From NCBI GenBank assembly GCA_023313575.1, contig JAJTTP010000002.1, positions 434,001 through 498,000 on the forward strand: DNA of 64,000 nucleotides, written 5' to 3'. How positions within the stretch are numbered: the first letter of the stretch is position 1; each line of letters begins with the position of its first letter. Below the pieces are notes generated by a model. It made no database searches and had not been told where the DNA came from. It saw only the letters and a program-made list of their open reading frames with translations. The stretch comes from Eutypella sp. D-1. Lineage: Eukaryota > Ascomycota > Sordariomycetes > Xylariales > Diatrypaceae. The translations under genes were made by a program, and so were the position numbers. Positions 1 through 12,618 of this stretch are shown one piece after another.

Positions 1-1230
1 GAGGCCGCACCGGTGCTGCTTGATAAGGGCACGGTAAAGGAGTCATACGATACCTTGTCTGCGATGGGCATGCCACCGATGGATTTGCCGGCAGATGTGT
101 GGCCGCCAGTGGGGGGCGGGTTCAACGAAGCGATCCCCGCACAAGGCTTACCCGTGTTCGCCGCGAGCATCTTCCGCTTCGCGGACGGTCAGGGAATCGG
201 GCTGTGCGTCTGTATGCACCATTTGGCGGTAGACGGGACTGGAATGGCAGAGATCATGAAGCTGTGGGCTCGGAACAGCATGGGGACTGGGTCCGGGTTA
301 CCATCACCCCTATCGGACGGGGGCAGGCCTGACCGGCTTGACCGGCTTTATCAAACCCTCGCGCCCCACCTGGCTGTCACTTCGTCGTGCTCGACCGAGG
401 ATCTCTTCGCATCCCACCCGGAGCTCTCCAGAACGCCGCCGGCGCTTCCTGAGAAGGACTACCCGCCATGCATGTCTAAATTATTCGCGATCTCGGTAGC
501 CCAGCTCAACACTCTTAAGAAGCAGCTGCTCAGAAGCCGCGACAACGCGAAATCTAGCGCAAGCCCGCCCCCCTCGACCAACACCTTGGTATGCGCGCTC
601 CTCTGGTCTGCAATCACTCGCGCACGCGTGCAGCGCGATGGATACCTTATAAGGAAGGCCAGCCGGCTATTAATAGCCGTCAGTATCCGGCAGCGCGTGG
701 ACGACGCGTCGTTCTCGCCGCCGGGAGACCCGTATCTCGGTAACGCAGTCATATCCCCGATAGTCGAGCTGCCCGCCAAGTGTCTGCAGAGCGCATCCTC
801 TGGCTCAGCGCTGGACCTCTCCCATGAGGAGGCAGGGTCCCTGGGTGAGATATGCGACGCTATCACCCAGGCGCCCGCTCGGATTAACCCGCGGTTTATT
901 GCTGAGGTGTGCAGCCTCGTGGACGGCGTGGAAGATTACGGAACCGTGGTCCCGGGCCTGACCCTGTTCAGCTCGTGCGACCTGGGGATCTCGAGCTGGG
1001 CCAACTTCGATTGGTACAATATGGAATTTGGCGGAGGTCTCGGAAAGCCGGAGGCCGTCAGGCTACCTCATATGGGCATGGATGCCGGCGCCATCATACT
1101 GCCTAGGAAAAGGGCTGGGGCTTGCAACGTCGCTGACGGCCATGAAGTGATCGAGGTCATAGTCATGCTGCGCAGTGACGATATGGAGACTCTAGAGCGG
1201 GATGTCCTGTGGCAAGCGTTTTTGGCCTGA
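1..1230 (+). CDS. HXXXD (BAHD-like) acyltransferase, 5'-truncated by window edge
   Basis: The reading frame is open from the first base of the window to the TGA at 1228-1230, so this is the 3' part of a longer gene and its true start lies outside. About 409 residues are visible. An HLAVDG segment encoded at 220-237 gives the HXXXD catalytic motif of acyl-CoA-dependent acyltransferases. A C-terminal MEFGGGLGKP segment near 1021-1056 occupies the place of the family's DFGWG structural motif. The spacing between the two motifs, about 270 residues, fits the two-lobed fold. Fungal members, including the trichothecene 3-O-acetyltransferase-like group, transfer acyl groups from CoA to alcohols or amines of secondary metabolites. 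The substrate here cannot be read from the sequence. No intron is needed in the visible part. The family call is firm; any specific chemistry is not. Confidence 0.8.
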   Translation, partial: EAAPVLLDKGTVKESYDTLSAMGMPPMDLPADVWPPVGGGFNEAIPAQGLPVFAASIFRFADGQGIGLCVCMHHLAVDGTGMAEIMKLWARNSMGTGSGLPSPLSDGGRPDRLDRLYQTLAPHLAVTSSCSTEDLFASHPELSRTPPALPEKDYPPCMSKLFAISVAQLNTLKKQLLRSRDNAKSSASPPPSTNTLVCALLWSAITRARVQRDGYLIRKASRLLIAVSIRQRVDDASFSPPGDPYLGNAVISPIVELPAKCLQSASSGSALDLSHEEAGSLGEICDAITQAPARINPRFIAEVCSLVDGVEDYGTVVPGLTLFSSCDLGISSWANFDWYNMEFGGGLGKPEAVRLPHMGMDAGAIILPRKRAGACNVADGHEVIEVIVMLRSDDMETLERDVLWQAFLA

Positions 1231-2495
1231 TTTAGGAACTTGCACGTCAATTAATAAAACGCCGGCCAAGTTCGGTTCACTATAGAGATCAGTATAGTAG
1301 ATAGCCGCGGCCATGGGCTCTTGTCTACGCATGCCAGGTGGAATTTTAATGGGTCAGGGCGTTTGGGGGGTTTGATTAGATGGGTTCGCTTACAAACTTA
1401 ACTATAAGACCGTACGGAGTAGACAGATGATAGTTCCACTAAGCATCGTAGTCAGGGGATGATGCTTATTCAACCAGCATTCTGTTCAGCAACCATGTGT
1501 CCTGTTCCCAGTTAAAGGTGGATTCTCAGTGCTATACACGTCCAAAATGATTATACATGGGATCGGACTCGCCTTTGGGACGACTGTGACTGCTCAATCC
1601 GGCGCTTTGTGCTTAGTTTGGGTTCCCGAGCTGTAACTCGACCACAGCGACACGTCTCTCCAGTCTCTTTACATGCCCTTGCCTGTTTTCCCATGAGCCT
1701 TGCTTTTTTTCTTCTTTTTTTTCTCTCTCTCTTCTTTCTCACTCACTGAACTGAGACAGCTGGAACATACAACTGAGTGGAACTGCTGCCTCGTGGGGTC
1801 CACTCCCTTCTGATACTCGCTTGTTCCTGGCAGGTAATGCCGGAAGATCGGCAGTTGCCACAAGGATAGGTGCCATCGCAACGAACCTAATCGCGAATTT
1901 TAGCCTTCTTACTACGGTACGTCCGTCAAGCATGGCTACGAAGACGAAGACTAGAAGTCAACCTGCCTAGGCATCCATGAATATATCGTATGTACCTTGC
2001 GTAACTTGCACGGCTCGCACTAGAAAGGTTACGCATGTAAGTATTGGTGGACCTCGGCGATTTGCGATTATTGAAACATGCATCGTATACCCGCGTACGC
2101 GTAGACGATACCAGAGATGCGTTACTTACCGCTCGGGGGACCGAGGCCAGACGCCGCCGCCTGGCCTGGATGGTTTCTTGTGGCATCTCTGTGATTGATA
2201 GCAAAATATAGGATGTATGGGGTCCTTCTTCGGTTATTATTACCGCATATGTGAAGTTTACGGTTGATGGGTAAATAGTATGCTGTAAGAGAGTCGCTTG
2301 CTATCCTGGCAGCTGCCTAGGAGATGAAACCATAGCAGTATACTATAGATGCATACCTTGATAAATATATGCATATATCCGAATTCTATGCACTAAAGAA
2401 GTACATATCGGTGAGCCTGGAATCCTTCTTAAAGTGCAACCCTGGAAGGCCTTGGAGGGCACAAACATTTCTCCGTTGATGACGACTTCAGTACC

Positions 2496-2505
2496 TACCT
2501 AGGTA
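2496..2505. repeat. TACCTAGGTA palindrome, copy 1
   Basis: A perfect 10-bp inverted repeat inside the gene-free interval downstream of the acyltransferase. It belongs to a set of six identical intergenic copies in this window. Confidence 0.7.
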
Positions 2506-4100
2506 CAGACATACACAAGCTGACCGGTCCAGGCCCTTCTGTGTAAGTGTTGTACAGAATGGTAGCATTAAGTAAGGCATGCACCTCATCCATGCGCAGG
2601 TGGTGGTAGTATCGTCCGTAGACGAATGTCAGCCTTCAGTGTCACATGCATAACGCCTTCGAGGCCAGAAGATCTGCGCCCCCACGCAACAGAAGCGACC
2701 AGCAAGAGTGGTTTTATCGATACATAGGTATCTAAGTTAAGTACTTATACCTAGGAAATAGGAGAATGACAGACATGTCTTTATATATATCAATATTTAG
2801 GCAACCCTCGCTTGGTTTTGGATCGGCTTACCATACATTCCGCTTCCATTTACTAGAAAGAGAACATCAACCGACGTTCAAACCCCCTCCCCACTATCCT
2901 GGTGTCACGAGTAGAGACGGAAATCTCGCCAGGGAAGATCCTCCAGCGGTTCAGCCCTGTCGCTGTGTGTACGGCGCTAAAACAGGGGAGGGGGGGTTGC
3001 ATGTGGGATGTGCGGTGCATCGTGGAACCCACCAAGACCGCTAAATCATACCCTAGAAACTGTCAGAGGAGGCTGACACGACCACGGCCGAGATGCATCT
3101 CCGTTTCGTGGAACGGTAACGTTGGGGCGGGATTCGTTCAGCTCTTTCTGTCATTCCATGAACGGCCGGGAAAGAGGAAAAGAAAAGAATGTTGGTAAAA
3201 TGACCAGCTCGCTTCCTCTCGTTGATCATGATTGGTGTCTCTGGTCGTCTGTTTGTCCCTTTGGGAGATTGCTCAGCCATCACTCGTGACACTTCTACTA
3301 TCATGCCCAATTCCCAATGTCATCAAGTAGAAGTACGTATATGTATGACTCCCAACTCACCCACCTTTTTGGATCAAACTCCCATTCTCTTATTGATTGG
3401 GTTCAGGTGAGATCGCAACTTCAAACCTCCAAAGCTTCAAGCGTCGTCCTAACTCCGGGACTCTTGTGACTTAACACGTTAAACACACCCAAACATCTTA
3501 AAAGACTCACAACAGGCCGTATGCCAATATAATAGAATAGGGTGGGTTCATGTGCTGGCTCAAGTATAATACAATATATATATGTATCCAGTACATCCCT
3601 TGAACACTGCCGGCCGTTAGTGAGTCAGTCAGTCGCCGGATCATGCCTTTGAAGCTATCGTGAATACCCGTGAACCCAACACCTAGGCATATAAGTTGGG
3701 AAGCATCATCCCACTAGGTATCGTTTACTTGAAGTACTTTTATATGTACCTACTCTAGGTACTATGATATGTAGTCAGACCTGAAGAAGTACTTGGATGC
3801 AGTGTTAGATGCGGTGGACTTCGTACGTACCCGAGGTGGTATTCTCCGCTCAACTCCACCAGAAGCACGTGGCAAACCCCTGTAAGTGTCGGGTACTACC
3901 CCGGTCTTTTCCTTTGGCGCCTCCTTCAGACCCCTCATCAAGCGAAGTATCCACCTACTTCAGCATAGATGAATTTATCTCTATCTCCATCTTTATCTCT
4001 AGGAGCTACTTCCTCCAAATTCATAGAAATACTCGAGGAATAAGAAGCGACGACCACCCACCAATAATCCCTTTAGGAAGGGAATAGCCGAGTGTCCGCC

Positions 4101-4110
4101 TACCTAGGTA
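4101..4110. repeat. TACCTAGGTA palindrome, copy 2
   Basis: A perfect 10-bp inverted repeat about 420 bp upstream of the F-box gene start, so it could lie in that gene's promoter region. Confidence 0.7.
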
Positions 4111-4532
4111 CCTATGATATAATATGAGGATAATAAAGAGGAGGACAATCAAGAGGAGTCATGGGTAACATGACGCAATAACTTTAGCAGCAAACTTCTA
4201 GGTTTACATACAAATTTCATGGTCTGTCCCCATTCACACAATCTTCCTTTCCCTCTTCCTCATAGCACAAGGACATGAGCATACAAGCTGGCTGGGATCA
4301 CCACTTTAACTTCCTGTGAACCGTGTCACATTGACTGACCGAAGTCAGGTTCATTGCAAGTGTTCCCCTTTGTGAACCCGAATTCTCAGCCCACATGCTC
4401 AATGCTCAAGTCTCCTCCCCATCCCATCCTTTCTTGCGTCTCCCCTCCAACCCCCCTCCCCCCCCCCTTTCTCTCACCCTCATTCTCTATATCTCACTCC
4501 TGATATTTATGCAATTCACATAGGGTCTAACG

Positions 4533-6135
4533 ATGCCCTCCCCAGATACTATGGAGTCCGACCACGACTGTCAGGCTGCTTCGCCGGTTCCCCTCAACCT
4601 TCTCACTCTCCCACCTGAACTCATACATTCCATCCTCTCCCATTTAACTCCCACCGCTCTCGCTGTCGCCTCAGCCGTCAACCATGCCCTCCGCGACTAC
4701 GCGATATCTGAACTACACTGGCAGCGCCATGTCCAGTCCAACGTGCCCGGCCACGAGATCTGCACCCCCTATCCATGCGACTCCTGGCGCGAGCTTTACA
4801 TCGCCCATGATCCCCACTGGTTTCTCACGCGCCACAAGATCTGGTTCTGCGACCGTGAGCTGCCCGGCCACGTAATTATCGTTCGCTATGACCAGCGTCG
4901 TGGCTGCATCGAAGGATACCTACTGCTTGCCACCCGTATTAGGCATCATTACGTACATTGGATCGGCCATGGGGATGAGAACATTGAGGTCGCCCATTTT
5001 GAGCCCAGGGTGACCCTGCACCTAGACAAACCCATTCTACAATTCGATCCGCGCCCACCAGCGCAGAAGGACGACGGTGATGACGATCACAGCGACGACA
5101 TTACCAACAACATATCTTCCACGAGGTGGAGGTCTGGGAGGCGAAAGTCGAGGCGGAAGAATCCATTCGCGGAAAATCCAATGCCCATGAGTGGCACAGA
5201 TCCCCGATTTAGCAATTTCCTCTTCACTAAGGCCCTCATAAATCCTCCCTTGGATAAGGACTTAACGTTCCCGTACGCCCATATGTGGCCACCTCCCACG
5301 ATTCCTGCGCGGCAGCGCGTGATTGGTCAGCCAGCAGGCATCATGCCGTTCCCACCCATTATGCACCAGAGACCCTCGTCATCGTCTTCATCAGATGGCG
5401 AGGGAGAGGACGGGCAGGGAGGGCGCCGTGCAAGCTCGGAGCCCCTGCGCTCTGAGGTCTCTGACCAGACATTCCAGATCCGGACATGGCTGGAGATGGG
5501 CCCACCAGAGATCGGCGTACACTTAGGCGAGGAGGTGAGAACCTACTCGACACTCGATCCGGAACTATACACACCGACGCCCGAAAAGCCCTGGCGGGGT
5601 ATCTGGGTCGGCGACTACGCCGCTCACGGGCCCGAATTTCTACTTATACACCAACCCGATGAGGTTGAGCCCAGCGCCAACCCATCCGGAGCGCTAGAAC
5701 GGGCGAAGGGCGAATCAGAGGAGTCCTTTCACGACCGCTTCCTACGCGAGCGCGTTCACCGCGGTCAACTGAAGGCAATCAAGCTCACGGGCGATCCCAA
5801 TGTTCCGCGCGGCGAGTACAGTTTTATTGCGGACGACTTGGGCGACTCGGGCTTCATCCGCATTGAGCAGGGGGATCAGTTCCACGGTGCCAGGGTGGTG
5901 AAGAGCAGGGGCCACATCGCCACCGCCGGTTTCTTGAACGGTGAGATCCCATTCGTTGGATTGTCGATATTTCGTTTCCTGTTTTGCTAACAGCCGTCGC
6001 CTCTGGACAGATATGTACGCAGATTCAGAACTGATGCTCCTGAGCAACAACCGACTCGCCCAGCACTGGATTACCATGGGCGTTGTCAGCTTCTACGAAA
6101 GGGTCGACATCGACCAGTTCCTCGTCCCGAGGTGA
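4533..6135 (+). CDS. F-box protein with FBXO31-like C-terminal domain
   Basis: Two exons, 4533-5940 and 6011-6135, encode 510 residues. The intron has a GTGAGA donor, a GCTAAC branch site and a CAG acceptor. Splicing restores a C-terminal block ending in a SFYERVDIDQF motif that the unspliced frame loses. Residues about 24-68 form an F-box (LTLPPELIHSILSHLTP followed by a conserved LHWQ), the Skp1-binding module of SCF ubiquitin ligases. The following HDPHWFL...KIWFCD stretch and the C-terminal ELMLL...RVDID block resemble the domain found in FBXO31-type proteins and their fungal relatives (PF12014, from memory). The protein would act as a substrate receptor; the substrate is unknown. The middle third is acidic and Ser-rich and looks disordered. 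A long C/T-rich tract precedes the start codon. Confidence 0.85.
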
Positions 6136-7373
6136 TAGAAAGCGCGCCTACGTTTTCATCGCGATTTACCTCTCAACCCTCGATTAATCAAGTGCATCAT
6201 TTCACTTTAGCTAGCGGTATATCGTTTTTTTTTTTGTTTCACCCAGGAATCTAGCTTTATTATTTAGAATAGATAGCTATCGGATAGATGAGGGGGTATA
6301 CCCGTTTCTTTGTTAAGTAGATACCTACATGTAGGCAGTTATGAGGACTATACATACAAGGGTTTGCTAAGTTCTTAGTTAGAATGCGAATTCAAACTCC
6401 TAAAAAGAACAAGAAACAAGACTTGGTGATTGAAGCCTGTGCGGTATCTATAGAAAACATGAAACATATACGAAGATACTGTGTCACAGCAATCGGTGTA
6501 ATTATGACCTATCTTTTATGTACCAACCTATGCACAGAGTAGGAGGTATCATTAACCAGCAGTTAACCTTACCTACCTATAGATCTTCTGAAGTCAGGCA
6601 ACCAGGCAAACTGCAGGTGGGCAACAATCGACCTTAGTGGAGAGTTGCAACCTGGTGCCGGCCCGAGGCAGCAGCCAGACACTTCCAAGGTTGCATCTGG
6701 CTTATCGCCGGTACTTCACTTCAGTACGTACCGATGATAAAAACTCACGCTAGTCAGATAGCTCATCCCTGCAGGTACTAGCCGGTATGTACATATGATA
6801 AGTACATAATTTATTTGGGAGGGTCGACGTCATGCACTGAATTTTGCCCCCCTTTAGATAGCTTAACGTGCAGCAGGAGCAAGCCATACCAGGTAGCTAA
6901 TATCTCTCACCTCACAGATAGGGGAGCTGAGAGGGTGGATGCCTTTTACATACTTGCTATAGTTAACACCACCTACTTAGAAAGGAGGCCCATTATTAGT
7001 TAAAGCCTGAGTCCTCCATTTCTTTTTTTTCTTTCTTCCTTGGCAGGTACAAAATATCCAGCTTGCATGCACAAGCAAAACTCACAAAGGGCAAGAGCCT
7101 ACACTAGGTAAGGATATGATACCCTACATGGATAAGTAATGACAAACCGATCAAGATCTCTGACCCCAAACTAACTTCGGCTAGGCACGAAGGGAAATAA
7201 CCTCTCATATACTGCATTCACTGTGGGGGTTTCCAAGGGGCCGGTTCCACTCTTGCTTGACATCCCTGAACAAATCTGCACACACCCACATACACACCAT
7301 ACACCTCAGGCAGAAAAGAGAGAGAATTACGGTACAAGGCAGGTGACAGCCGCCAGACCAAAGACCACAAGCA
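6136..7373. other. Gene-free interval
   Basis: This is the 3' region of the F-box gene and the promoter of the DUF1769 gene. It contains a T-run at about 6223-6236 and a T/C tract at about 7019-7041. No coding potential, structural RNA or mobile element was recognised. Confidence 0.55.
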
Positions 7374-8725
7374 ATGGCTGCAGACAAGTACATCATCCGG
7401 GTAACAGCGGGCCCGGATTACGACATCGACAAGCACGTGGAGGTGCCGGTGAACGTGCCGGAACCAGTGCGCATCAGCAGCGCGCTTATCGATGCCGAGC
7501 TCAACGTCCGCATCCGGGACTATGCCGGCCTGCCGCGCGCGTCCCCCAGCACATCCCCGTACTTCGCCCAGGAACCCCATGCCTCTGCCGGCGATCGGTA
7601 TAGCATGGCTATCCGGTTCACGCCCAAGAGGCCGGATGGCAAAGGGGCGCCAGAGACTCAGGCTCAGGCACAGGTCGATGGTAGTGAGGATGCGGATGAA
7701 GATGAGGATGAGGACGAAGATGATGCTGTAGACGGCATCTCGGGCATGGACCTCCAATTCGGCAATGACTTTGACCACCCGATCCGCGATAAGCTGCCCC
7801 CGGGCTTCAGCTACGCGATGAACATCGTAAAGTGGTGGATCGACCCGGGGCTCGACGGCGACGTCTACGCCGACACGCCGTACTTGTACGGCCCGGCACT
7901 ATCGTCCTTCAACACAGTCCACGTCGGTGCCGGCACCGTAGACCACGAGAAGGGGGGCCTGTGGTTCGAGGAGGGCGGCGACGACGCCGGACGAGAGGCC
8001 CGCGATGACCTCGGCGCCCCCGCTACCAGCAAGGAGCGCATGAAGTGGGCCCTCCGGAAGGAGAACAAGGAGAGGTGGGTTTTCGAGCACGGCAGGACGT
8101 ACTGCGTCGACTTCTTCAACCCCTATCTCGACTTCAGCGACTTCAGCCTCCGTCTCCCTGGCTTCACGCTCCCCATTATGAAGTACTGGGATGGTCAGCC
8201 TCTTAGGTAAGCATCACTTATGTCCCTGATGACTCTACCTGTTACATCCCGTCCCTCCCCCCCCACACATACACAAATGCCATGGCCCCTTCCCCCATTG
8301 AGCCCAATACCATCCGTCCTCTGTGAGTTTTTGTTCCGGTGTCTTATATCATCTTCCTCCCTCCCCGCGTGGTGGGGAAAAAATTATTTTGCAGGACCGG
8401 CAGCAGCGACGGGGAGAAGAAGCCCGTCAAGCGCTCACACACCCTTAGATACGTGCTAAGGAACCGCGCGACCGACGACACCTACCTCGTCATCCTGTTC
8501 ACGCTGCACCTGCGCGAAGACGTCGAGGAGGACGGCTCCCTGAAGCCTGCTGCGCTCGAAGCGTCGCGGCAGCAGCGCGCTGCAGGTGGTTTGAATACGG
8601 AGGAGAAGAAAGATGAGGGGGAGGGGGAGGATGAGCAGCAGGATTATGAGGAGGCGAGAAGACGCTTTGGTAATTTGGATGTTGCCAAGGAAAGCGCGAG
8701 GGATGGTGATGATGATATAGATTGA
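7374..8725 (+). CDS. DUF1769 / UPF0590 family protein
   Basis: Exons 7374-8206 and 8395-8725 encode 387 residues; the intron uses GTAAGC and TTTTGCAG. The frame is continuous across the junction, which joins a block ending in MKYWDGQPLR to TGSSDGEKKPVKRSHTLRYV. Residues about 125-185 contain the diagnostic run FGNDFDHPIRDKLPPG, then KWWIDPGLDGDVYADTPYLYGP. I recognise this as the fungal DUF1769 (PF08588) family typified by S. pombe UPF0590 protein C409.17c. The molecular function is not established for the family. A Glu/Asp-rich insertion at residues about 103-120 and an acidic C-terminal tail with the KKDEGEGEDEQQD stretch suggest flexible charged regions. No signal peptide or membrane segment is visible. 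Confidence 0.85.
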
Positions 8726-10317
8726 CTATTGAGGGATATTCATCTATATAAATGTGTAAAAATTATTACTCCTATATGCTAGGTTAGACATGCGGATCAT
8801 TCATGTTTCTAAGGGGGGTCATATATCTACATTGTAGCGATAATAGACTATGAAAGGGAGCAATGCAAAACCAAGGACCTACTACAAAGGGCAAAGCCAG
8901 AGCAAAGTGGCAGACATACCCTCATGCAGTTCTTACCGAAGCTGGTTCATCCAGAGCTCCAGAAACCAGTACATCCCCACCCACTCTGAACATGAACAAC
9001 AAGACATGAAATATGGTGAAAACCCAGCCCATACCTGTTTTTCCGTATTTTGTAGATAAGCGGCACTATCAATACGTCATGTATACATACCATCCTTGAT
9101 CCAATGGCTGATGCTGCTGCCTGCATAGAGATACATCATATATGCAGCTGCGTCGATAAGGGGTTTTACCAGCCCCCCCCCCCTCCCCCCTCCCCCCTAA
9201 AACAAGCGGGCCCCACAAATATCAAATTGACCTCACCTGCAGTCGCGTCTGTGATTGTTTTTTTTTCTCTTTCCTTCTCTCCCGGCAACCATTCCAATTT
9301 TTTATCTGGTGATCGCGTTTCCTGAAACACATAATAAAGGTACTTCAGCATTCAAGGTATCTGGGAAAATTACTTGGATACTTGTACCTGCAGAATTGAT
9401 TGTGCAATTGATGAGTGACGAAGGTCTATTATCGGTCGCACTGCTACGTTGCCTTTTGTGCATAGGGGTGTGGATTATGATACCCATACACTTTGTGACA
9501 ATCTTGCTACTCCTACTTTTACCTTTATCAGTATTTCATTGATATGTCCAGAACACATGGTTATGATCAGGAAGACTCCTGTACTGTGCTTAGCCTGAGG
9601 CATCTTGCAGAGGTGCCTTGAATAACCGAAATCCAGGACGTAATAGGAAAGGAAGGGTGTAATAATCACATTTCTTGATGGGTACCTCAATATATCATAC
9701 AAGGAATAACTATCATCGTAACTGATTATCCGTATGTGGCAGTTTTTTCGTCATGAAATTCGTATCTCTTGTGGAGGGCCTCATGTAGCTAGAAGTTCAT
9801 ATGGAAGTCACTTCTTTTGCCGCTGATATGCTGGTTATTACAACTAAATGTCCCTCCCCAAAGTGAATCTATGATTCTGCAGTCCGTGCATGTTCTTCCA
9901 TGGTTATTCAATATCCAGAAAGATACTTCCGCGTAGGCAGCCACCCTCCTTCCCTCAGGTTGATTATCCTCATAGCTCAAATAGGAAATGCCCTTATCGC
10001 TACCCACACATCATTCACTTCCCAGCCCTACTTGGTATGTATGTATTTTCATTGCAGAGTTTTACCTGGTACCTCCCTCTTTCTTGTATGTCCACCCACA
10101 ATTTTTCTCTTTTTTTTTCTTTCCACTTGTTACCTACACAGGTAGCTATTCTTACCACTAAACTCACACTGTACCTACATCTCACCTGCCTAACTTTTGC
10201 ACACAACCTTTCCTTTCTTCCACTAACAAACATTCACTTCCATTCACATTCTATTTAGCAACAAATCAGAATCCTCCCTACCAACCCATTGACATTCACT
10301 GCAAGACTGGTGTCACG
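8726..10317. other. Gene-free interval
   Basis: It contains a C-rich run at about 9172-9198 and a pyrimidine-rich, A-poor leader at roughly 10070-10260 before the next gene, typical of fungal promoters and 5' leaders. No supported gene was found; the open frames on both strands are short and low in complexity. Confidence 0.55.
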
Positions 10318-11538
10318 ATGGTATCCACCCGAGCCAAGAAGAGACGCGAGGGCGGTGCGACCGACGCCGCGCCTAAGGTTGATTATAACCGGGATCCCTT
10401 GAAGGAGTACCTGTCCGATGATGACTCCGCCGATGACAAGCCGCTGCGCTTTACTAATCACGGTCGCATTCACTCTGTCGAGGTCAAACCTGACGGCATC
10501 AAAGCCGATCGGCCTGAGGCACCTGCCCAGCAAGGCATCCGTCCGCTAGCCATCCGGCCCATGAACCAAGTCGCTGACTTCCAGCCCCAGCCACTCGGCG
10601 GTCCTTTCCAAAACAACAACAACCAAGCTTTCCATTACCACGCTGAAGGACCACAGATCCCGTTTGACTTGGCTCAATCTTCAATCTATCCCAACATGGC
10701 CAACGCTGCAGGTATAGTAAAAAATCTAAAACACCGTCCCTAGCAACATTTAGTAACTGTATTACTAGACGCTCACTCGGGTCCCTGGGTTTCGGGTCCT
10801 GCCAGTCCCGCCGACCCCGCCGGCCCCCAGGGCTTCGCATCCTTCAACGATGGATTGCAGCCTATGCCGGATGCGATGATCCTGCCACCCATGCCTCAGG
10901 AAGCCCCGGCTCACGGCTTGGCCGACTCCCAAGGCTACGTCCCCGGTCCCAGCAACGGCCCCAACCAGCCCTTCCTCGGCTATGATCAAGGCCCCGGTGG
11001 CAGCCAACTGAGTGCCGGCAATGTTAGCCCATCCAACTCTGCTGGCACTTCTAACAACGCCAACAAAAGTGTCAACCCCCGGGAGATCGCTCTCAACGGG
11101 AACCCTCCTCCAACCGCCAGCGACTTTCTGTACGAAGACCTGTTCCTGGACTCGGCCTACACCGTCGATTCCCTGATCAAGATCCAGCTCATCGCGGAGC
11201 GCTACCCCATGGAGCTGCGACCGATGAACGCCTACGACACCGTCATGCAGGTGTTCCTCGCGCGCTCCCTGTCGGAGAGAGGCCTCGTCCCCGTATATTA
11301 CCCCTTCAGAATCAACAGGTCCCTGCTCATGCGGGTCAATCTTTCCCGCCCCGTCGATCAGTGCATGGTATACGAGGGCCGCTGGCTCGGGTTCGGCCCC
11401 AAGGGCCCCGGCTGGTACAAGAACGGCACCCTCCGCAGCACTAACAGCGAGTACGGCATCAATATGCTCGACGTGCTCCAGTTCAACCAGAATGAGTTCT
11501 TGAGACGCCTCGATGCTGCTGAAGACGCCGAGGTTTGA
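10318..11538 (+). CDS. Conserved-looking fungal protein of unknown function
   Basis: Exons 10318-10711 and 10769-11538 encode 387 residues. The 57-bp intron has a GTATAG donor and a CTAG acceptor, and the frame is restored exactly across it. The N-terminal 60% is rich in Pro, Gly, Asn, Gln and Ala and is probably disordered. It begins with a basic MVSTRAKKRRE stretch that could serve as a nuclear localisation signal. The last ~145 residues look folded: DFLYEDLFLDSAYTVDSLIK leads into an aromatic/basic block with PVYYPFRINRSLLMRVN and GRWLGFGPKGPGWYKNG. I do not recognise the family. Codon use and the clean intron argue strongly that it is real. No membrane segment or signal peptide is seen. 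Confidence 0.75.
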
Positions 11539-12618
11539 AATGCTCGGCTCGGAATCACGTGGTGCGTAGTCAACTTTTTCTCTTCCACTTGCTATATATA
11601 TCACACACGCCTTGCATTCATGCATCTAGACCCTGTTTGAGATTCTTCTAACGTTTTTCTTTTTTTCTACAGACGATACAGTCACACACGCTGGCACACC
11701 CAGATGGAAGGGTTTATAAGGATACGGAAGGAAGAGAAGAAATGTTCTCGCTGGAAACGTCTCATTAGGTCTCGCTGTCATTTTTTCGGTCATGGTGCCT
11801 CTTTTCTATACCCCTTTGCGCGATGGATAAGGATATGATCGGAAGAATTTTGCCATACCCCCTTCAAAAATAGGTGTTGGAGTTTTACGGTAGGATGCAG
11901 GGATATGGATGGCTTTGGCATAAGGGCAGGGACGGGCACGACCGGATGGACAAGGTAGAAGATAGACAATTCCATCACTGTCTACTTGATTCGCAATGTT
12001 TTACCCATGTGAGAATTCAAAGGAATGGCGACCTCCTAGGAGATACTCAGTCTTTAGCACTACGCCGAAGCATAAAGGTAAGCAGCAGCAACCGAAGTAA
12101 GACATAATCCCATGATCGTGGTTACACAAATATACTAACTTGGCTACTACTGAATATCTCGAACTCACTCACGCGACTGACGGCAATTACAATACTTCAA
12201 AACTGAATATCCCAACATTTCTCAGCTCGGCAATTGAATTTACAATAACTAAGACCCTCAACAGTGAGTTCATCGCATATTCCGCCTACTTCAAGAGATC
12301 TTGTTACACCGAGCCAATTTGCAAGGTCAACATGTATCGCGAATTAGCAGCAGCTACACGTTCAGCCGGTGGGGACAAGAACCAAAAGATGAAAGAAGCA
12401 TTCGAATTTCCAATCCCCATATAAGCACCCAAAGATGAATATATATAGTGAATTCCATATGTGCAAGAGAAAATCATAACGTCGTGGACGATAGATAGGG
12501 TATATATACATCCGGAAGGGGGCCAGTCTAAAAGGTGGGTATCATACGACAGGACCTCTTCCAGTTAAGATGATTGATGATCAGATATGATCAGACCAGA
12601 TGAGCTCGCCCTGGTTAT
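11539..12618. other. Convergent intergenic region
   Basis: This lies between the 3' ends of the preceding + strand gene and the - strand chitinase. A 94-codon open frame at 12140-12424 (+) has no recognisable family and weak codon bias, so I do not call it a gene. Nothing else is supported. Confidence 0.5.

Larger units (their letters stand above)
1231..4532. other. Gene-free interval between acyltransferase and F-box gene
   Basis: I see no convincing gene on either strand. The interval holds a T/C-rich tract around 1684-1740, two perfect TACCTAGGTA palindromes at 2496-2505 and 4101-4110, and a dense C/T-rich tract at about 4420-4500. The last sits just upstream of the F-box start codon, as is common in fungal promoters. 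Open frames here are short and lack family resemblance. Confidence 0.6.

Noticed and set aside
12140..12424. 94-codon open frame between convergent genes
   Set aside because: Amino-acid content is plausible but codon use is unbiased and there is no recognisable family; it lies in the shared 3' flank.
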